A stretch of DNA of 64,000 nt, from NCBI GenBank assembly GCA_018340805.1, contig JACMZG010001911.1:34579603-34643602 (forward strand), in the 5' to 3' direction. How positions within the stretch are numbered: the first letter of the stretch is position 1; every line of letters begins with the position of its first letter. Below the pieces are notes generated by a model. That model worked only from the letters and a program-made list of their open reading frames with translations, ran no database searches and was not told the DNA's origin. The position numbers were made by a program, and so were the translations under genes. Origin of the DNA: Microvelia longipes (taxonomy: Eukaryota > Arthropoda > Insecta > Hemiptera > Veliidae). Shown here piece after piece: positions 57,941-64,000 of the stretch.

Positions 57941-58250
57941 CCTGTTAATTTGAATAGAATGACTAAGCAAGCATACCTCCGTATCTTTTCATTTATCTAT
58001 GATTCTTTTTTTATTTTTTTTTCTCATTTGTTGTTGGGTAAATAACAATTTTGTGGTTTTCATGAGTATTTAGTGTTATTGTTGTGAGTATCTAGTTAAA
58101 GATTTTAAATAATGCAAAAGCTTGTGTATTTAAATAAAATAAATGGTTTATTTGTTAAAATGTTTTCCCTTCTAGAGGAAAATATTGTCCGTACCACGGG
58201 ATATATGAAAACAGTCATTACACCCCTCTTTAATTTCCAGTATACTTGCA
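57941..58250. other. AT-rich sequence without recognised gene
   Basis: Nothing is supported. Confidence 0.4.
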
Positions 58251-58330
58251 GGTTCTCTCGGCTCCGCATCAGGAACCATCCCAATAAACCCCTCGGCTAC
58301 GCCTCTGGGTTTAAACATAATGGTTCCATA
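58251..58330. repeat. Short GC-richer hairpin repeat, copy 2 (partner at 45745)
   Basis: GGTTCTCTCGGCTCCGCATC followed by AGGAACC mirrors the hairpin at 45808-45835. ACCCCTCGGCTACGCCTCTG and GGGTTTAAACATAATGGTTC form a second hairpin pair around it. Confidence 0.5.
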
Positions 58331-59465
58331 ATATTTTTTGCAAAAAAAACGTTTGAGATTTGGTACTTACAGGAGACAGGTAAGAAATATAAATTAAACT
58401 AAATATAAAATAAATATAATAAAATAAAATATAAGGTTTTTAAAATACATAAGTCAAAACAACTAACACCAGCACTAAGAAATAACCGATTACTAAATAA
58501 TTTATTAACAGAGTCTTAGTATCAAATGATATTTTTAAAATAGGGTGAAGGACAAAGTTCATTCAAAATGTGAAATCACAATAGTTGTGGAAAAAAATGT
58601 GTAAAGGTGAACAGAGAGAAATTATGGAAAGCTATAGGAATTCAATTAAATATGTTATTAACACAAACAGTTTTTCATTATGATCAAGTCCATACAGAAC
58701 TATTGATTTATTTAATCTCTTATTCAGAAAAAAAAGAATATGTATTATAAGATGACTGTTTCTGTCTTGTATGCGTCAGATCATGTTAAGGTCTAAATCA
58801 TTACTTTGAAAGAATGAAGGTATAAATATTTTACTAACTCAAATGCCTTTTACAAGAGGAGAGGAAAAACGGGCTAGCTTAAAAATAAGCATCATAACAA
58901 AGAAGTTTTTCTTAGGATTACTTATAAAAAACTGCTGTTAAAGCAAATTTTCTGACAAAAGCCGATTAATTAATAGCCGATATTAATATTGCTATCCTGT
59001 ATTTAAAGTAAGAAGAAGTATAATTACAACAAAAGTTGTGCAGTAATTTTTACCATTAAAATATCCTTGGTTTTTAGCACCTATGGATGAAAAGGGGGGT
59101 GTTTGTCGACTTAAAGGATTTCTATCCTTAAAGTCAAAATTATGCCCACTTTACAGGCTATCATTTAAATCAATTCGGGTGAAAGTTCATACATGATTCT
59201 TATTTTATTACAGAAAATGGAGTGGATTTTTAGGCAAATCCAACGTGCTGATTCAAAATAGCAGCCATTTAAAATATTTTAAAGTTCCATGTGTTCAAAA
59301 AAAGTTCTATCAAAAGATACTTGCAATACTATAGTTTGAAGTAATTCGTCTGAAATCCTCAACCGCGTATCTGGCTCAATTTTCGAGATACTTAGTTCCA
59401 TTACAATTGGGAAAATAAAATGAACTTAAGAATTTCAAAGTAGAAAAAAATAAAACATGTCTCTC
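58331..59465. other. AT-rich sequence without recognised gene
   Basis: Nothing is supported. Confidence 0.45.
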
Positions 59466-59468
59466 TAC

Positions 59469-59662
59469 TTAATATATATTTAATGACAGAGCCGACTTTC
59501 AAACGTAACAGTTCATCATAGTTCCTACCAACAAAATACAAAAGAAACAAATTTATTTCGTAAATAAATTAATTTTATTTCGTTTTGTACTTTGTTAGTT
59601 GGAACTGATTATGAAGTGTTAAGATTGAAACTCGGCTCTGTCAATAAATACATATATATTAA
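59469..59662 (+). mobile_element. Older inverted hairpin element (possible third Penelope-like locus)
   Basis: Arms of about 75 bp (59469-59541 and 59585-59662) are complementary at roughly four fifths of positions. The forward arm reads TTGGAACTGATTATGAAG, AAGATTGAAACTCGGCTCTG and TCAATAAATACATATATATT. As in loci 1 and 2 a CTGA box, a GAAA box and then AATAAAT occur in this order. Both arms have drifted. A target duplication could not be established, so the link to the other two is tentative. Confidence 0.45.
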
Positions 59663-59770
59663 TTAGAAAGGATATCTTTGTTTTCTCCCTATTATAATAG
59701 TGTTGAATGTTGAAGTAGGAGACAAAGAAGCTCAGATTTTTTTTACACTCATATGTTTTTATAATTTTTC

Positions 59771-60275
59771 TGTTCCTCATTTATACTAGGTATATAGGAT
59801 ATAAGTAAATAGGATAAAATAGGTATATAGGATAAAAGTATTGTGTTTGCAAAAATCCGAAACCGGGATGTCACCTGAATTATCCGATTTAGGTGTTCAT
59901 AGACCCTAAATTGTTTTCACATGGTTGTGTACGTTTTTTAAAACATTGTAAAAACCAGAAAATAATTAAATTGAGTTGAAATTCGCAAAAGTGTATACCT
60001 TTACGTAATAAATAACTAAACTAAATTTCGTTTCAAAACATCAAGTATAACAATGACTTTGCTGGGTCATTAAATTTAAGCAGCATCGGGCTTGTTCAGT
60101 GCCTTGATTGGTGGCCACTATGGGAATGAAACCGATGTATTTACTGCTTTAGGATGACGAAGCAAGTCCGAAGACGTATAGCAAAGTAAATTTGTAAAAA
60201 AAAATAAATAAATAAATAAAATAAATAAATAATTTAACGAATTGTATAAGTTACCTCGTACCCAATTTTTTTTAT
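59771..60275 (+). repeat. 5SL repeat with best-preserved 5S-like segment
   Basis: The start is TTCCTCATTTATACTAGGTA with extra copies of the TAGGTATATAGGATA piece. AATCCGAAACCGGGATGTCA and TTAGGTGTTCATAGACC follow. The centre is deleted. The 5S-like segment at 60070-60128 reads TTAAGCAGCATCGGGC, CAGTGCCTTGATTGGTGG and ATGGGAATGAAACC. The end carries GGATGACGAAGCAAGTCCGA, an AAATAAATA expansion and TACCTCGTACCCAATTTTTT. Confidence 0.7.
60070..60128 (+). other. 5S rRNA-like segment, well preserved box A part
   Basis: TTAAGCAGCATCGGGC differs from the usual 5S box A region (TTAAGCAGCGTCGGGC) by one base. The box C part (TTGGATGGGTGACCGC in 5S) is present with several changes. Upstream 5S sequence is missing. 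Confidence 0.6.
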
Positions 60276-61030
60276 TATTGTTACGGTAAACATTACTGTT
60301 ACAGTAAGCAATTTTATATAGATCTTGGTAAAAAGTGTAAATACCATTATAACAAACTACTAAGGTAAATTTTACCCTTAAAGTTACCATTACTACAAAA
60401 ACAGAATAGAAAACAGTGAAATAAATGAAAAATATCTAGAGTGTGGAAACTTCATACATCATTTAACTCGGTAATTTGAAGCAAGCGAGAGGAAAAATGT
60501 TTCCCAATAACCATCTATACGTAACATACACTCCATGTCTTTGTAAATATTTTATCAAAAATTAAAACATACTTAATAATTCCCGAATATCTTCTATCAA
60601 ACATTAGTATAAAACACAAAAGAGGTGTTGCAACAGTCAATTATTTACATTTACGTTTTAAAAAGATAAAATAAAACTTTTATATTTATCAATAAAACTT
60701 AAAATCCAATTATTTTTATAGAGTATACGTAGAAATATAACAGAAAGATATCCAGCAAAGTTATGTTTACGTTTGTCAATTTTTCAAAATATGTGAATCT
60801 AAATGAATGGAATGTTAAGCATACAGATTTTATTACTAGAGGGTAAATTTTGAAACATCGAAAAAGTAACCTGAACACCTTAGTTTATAAATAAAATCAA
60901 ATAATCAGTACAAAATTACAATAACTTATATCGTAAAACGTTAATAATACAAATTAAAACACAAGCAATGTGCGGGAAACCGGAATATATTTATTAATTA
61001 TAACCTTGACTCACTTTTAAAGGAGTTTTT
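60276..61030. other. AT-rich sequence without recognised gene
   Basis: Nothing is supported. Confidence 0.45.
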
Positions 61031-61033
61031 AAT

Positions 61034-61143
61034 GGTTACACAGAGCCTCTAAGAGCCCCAAAAAGATGTTTCAGGTCTTTCAATGCATTGTAATAGGCTA
61101 TGCCCCCTCCAGTATATATCTCTATGAGATTGGATATTATGCA
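61034..61143 (+). repeat. Short dispersed repeats (partners at 53952 and 2163)
   Basis: Two blocks lie side by side: 61034-61070 pairs with 53952-53992 (inverse orientation), and 61081-61143 pairs with 2163-2225. Their adjacency here suggests that both belong to one longer degenerate element of which other loci keep only parts. Confidence 0.5.
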
Positions 61144-63720
61144 GGATAGCGTTCTTTCTTACGTTTCATTTTCTTTCTATAACTATTATCTTTATTTTTT
61201 TTATAAACATTAAAATTCGATAAAAACAAAATTTGTTACAGATTATTTAATGATGTAAAGTACATGTTTACAATTTATAAATAACCCAATACTTCAAATA
61301 GAAAGGTGCATTTATTTAAACATATTTTGATCGATGTTATTTGTTTGAGAAAAATATCTAAATTTTCATGATATGTTGATCACACAATTTTGAATAATTA
61401 GCAAAAAGTGTGAATAAAAATATGCACCCTAACATGAATCTTACAGATATATAAGCATTGTTGCATCATTGTTATAAAACAATGATAAATATAAAACACA
61501 AAGTTGTATAGCGGCTTAAAAATATTTTTATTTAGTTTATTCCATACATTAATAAGCAATTCATAAACAACCAATCAAATTACCTTGACAATGATAAAAA
61601 AATTATGTATACTTATGTATTAATTAATAAATTAAATTTATAACTAGATTTTTAAATTTATATTTAACAAGCCGGTTAGAAAATAAAATACAGAAGCATA
61701 TTAGAAAAGTAAACGAACAAACACAAATAAAATTGTAAACATGTATACTTTCTTCTTCTTTTTGATTCTTTCTTCTTTAACATTTTAACTGCGAGTGACG
61801 TCATAATTAGATTAAATAAAAGAATGAGCATGAGTATTATTGGACAGGGCTGGTTATTTTCCAGATAATTTAAAATCTGTCAAAACAAACCAACTGTTTG
61901 TCTCCAACCTTCTGTCTCTAACCAAGTATTTAAGTTATTATAAAATTTTAATCCTTATACAATAGCCAAAATTCGCTCAATAAACGTCTGATTTTTACAA
62001 ACTCTATAGATTTTTATTCCTCAAAAATTCTATCGTAATAATAGATTATGTAACTAGGCAGTAAAATGGTATTTAATTGCTGCAAAAAGTTTTTTATTAA
62101 TGAAAAATTACTGTAATCAACTAATATTTATATCTATATGAAATATTTTTTACATTTATATTTATTTCTATACATTTTTGGGCTTGAATATCTAAAAATA
62201 ATACGGACAGGAAACCTGTATCTTTTTTTTATCTGCGTTTTCAAAACAGATATTAGGGCTGCTTTATCAATACAAAATACAAATAACACGATACCATGCG
62301 TTATCAGATTTTACAACATATTAGTAACAACTTATTAATTGTTATTAATACTTGAGTGTATTCATAACAATTGATTGTATTCAAAATACCATTTGAATAC
62401 TTTCTGAATGACCTAACATAGATTTGCTGGGCAATGCTAAACACGAACGTTTAATATAAACAGGTAACTGTTGATATCTCAGAACGGTTAGAAAAATATA
62501 AAAAAATGGAGGTTCCAACAAATCACCCCAGGTTCCATCATAAGGATGCTAATATCTTACTCAAAAGATATCCCCCCCCCACGTTTTAAAACTCCTTAAT
62601 AATATCCTTCTTTATTATAATCACCTCTCAAACCAACATTTGGGAGGACTCTGTAAGCAACACTCACGCATCTAGCATCTTAAAAAGGGTCAGGCTCCAA
62701 GTCCCATTACCAACTTCTGCTGTATTGAAACCCCCCACCCAGCAAGTTGAAAAAGATTAAATTGTCACGCAACAAGAGCTCAGGGTGTGCTGACTGACAG
62801 CGTTTGACATCGACTTCAAACAATTTTATTAAGGACTGCCAAATTTGTTAAGACATTCCTTACAAATATATTTACAAATAATGCTGTACTCTGGTTATTG
62901 TGGATCCCGGAAAATTATACTATAGTTCGTCAGTCTTTAAATGGTTTCATTGCAGAGACCAAAAATGTATTGAAGATTGCACTACTGGATTTTGTCTACC
63001 CGGGACAGGATTGGACGTTAAAGCTAACCCTTAAAGGACTAACCTCGTATCTATGAACCTAGATTTCACCAAAAGACTAGAAAAAACTATAGCAGGTGGT
63101 TTTTCATTTTTGATGTTATACTAAGTAAAACTATGTATTTCAGTGAACTAATTTCACGTCAAATTGGATTCAGTTCTCATAGACCCTGATTAGCCCATTT
63201 TTTCTTCAAATTCTAAAATTATAGTATCTCGGTTACTATACTTTCCTCTCTATGCAGGAGAGAAGCAAAAGCAATATACATTAAAATATCTTAACTTAAT
63301 AAACTCACGCTTAGTAAAATAACCATATCTGGATTCCTTCCAACAATTATTAATACAAACATTTAAGTTTTTATTAAGTTCTAAATAATATGTATTTTTA
63401 ATTTTGAAATAAATGAAATAATGATTTTGTTTATCGGTTTTTTTATTATATGGTTGTTTTAAAAGTATTTTTAGTGTCTCTGCCGTTCCGATTCCTTAGT
63501 ATTCACCTGCTTTTTACATTTATTTATATTTTCCGGAAAAGATTTTCCCGGAGTTTCTAAAGAAGGAAACCTTTCCATTTTATTTTCTACATACAAGCGT
63601 AGAGAAAGAAGAAAAAAATGAAAAGTTATTTAAAAATTAAACGGAGATTAAAATCATTGCCCAGTCCCTTCTCCTTTTCACCTAAAAAACAGGAAATCTT
63701 TCTTTTTTAAAGAGCCTTCT
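61144..63720. other. AT-rich sequence without recognised gene
   Basis: Both strands were read and nothing is supported. A less AT-rich part at 62500-62830, with a run of 10 C at 62572-62581, was not recognised. Confidence 0.45.
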
Positions 63721-63724
63721 AGAG

Positions 63725-63850
63725 TGTGTGGGACAAAAAAACATAAAGGAGGTAAAGTTAGAGGGAACTGGAAATCCGGCCCGAGAACCCCCGAGGGGAA
63801 AGGGGTGCGCAGCGCCCCGCGCCCACCTCCTCTGCGTGCCCACTCTGTTT
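63725..63850. other. Short GC-rich segment
   Basis: About 80 bp (63770-63845) is over 65 percent G+C, for example GGGGAAAGGGGTGCGCAGCG and CCCCGCGCCCACCTCCTCTG, in sequence otherwise near 30 percent. A 62-codon open frame runs through it without any recognised motif. It could be a promoter-like island, a transposon fragment or foreign sequence. No call is made. Confidence 0.3.
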
Positions 63851-64000
63851 ACTCAATGATCGATGCCTTCTCTATAAAGATACTAATCTTAAACCCCTTT
63901 AATCTTACATAGCACTTAAAATATTACCTTTTATTAAATATTTTTATACCCTATATATTTATTTCATTTGATATAATATTATAAAAGGAAGTGAAGGTTA

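Overview
The window looks like AT-rich, gene-poor arthropod (most likely insect) DNA. No host protein-coding gene is convincingly visible. Long open frames are rare, most ORFs are short and lie in A+T-rich or TA-dinucleotide sequence, and the only recognisable protein homologies are to transposable elements. A decayed R1-clade non-LTR retrotransposon points to an arthropod, because this clade is essentially an arthropod group. I cannot name the species.

Layout. About 2.2-3.4 kb holds an internally deleted mariner-type element with a tiny retroposed fragment inside it, then a near-perfect foldback element (a longer copy lies at 54.1 kb). About 8.0-12.8 kb is one copy of a dispersed repeat, here called 5SL, split by a 4.0-kb minus-strand R1-clade element with a 14-bp target duplication and a poly(A) tail. 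About 14.1-15.2 kb is a nested inverted-repeat cluster, with related pieces at 35.6 and 49.1 kb. About 18.2-19.5 kb is a 5SL copy with a reverse-transcriptase fragment in its middle. About 24.9-26.2 kb is a truncated non-LTR element (endonuclease and start of RT). About 27-28.8 kb holds a terminal-inverted-repeat element, another 5SL copy carrying a perfect 85-bp inverted hairpin, and a minisatellite. About 46.9-47.7 kb has two adjacent tandem arrays (55-bp and 46-bp units). About 52.0-52.5 kb is a second inverted hairpin element. About 57.2-57.9 kb has two tRNA-derived SINE copies on the minus strand. Long (TA)n tracts occur throughout. The remaining sequence is AT-rich and shows no feature I can support.

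Two things stand out. (1) The 5SL repeat carries, near its 3' end, a segment of about 50 bp that reads like the internal promoter half of 5S rRNA. It is seen in at least eight copies on both strands. The family also has a near-palindromic 5' end and a 3' end running into oligo-T. (2) Two hairpin insertions (28.2 and 52.0 kb) share one architecture: target duplication, inverted arm, loop of about 30 nt, forward arm that runs 41-42 nt further, target duplication. Both arms carry a hammerhead-ribozyme-like core. This suggests short insertions derived from Penelope-like element pseudo-LTRs.
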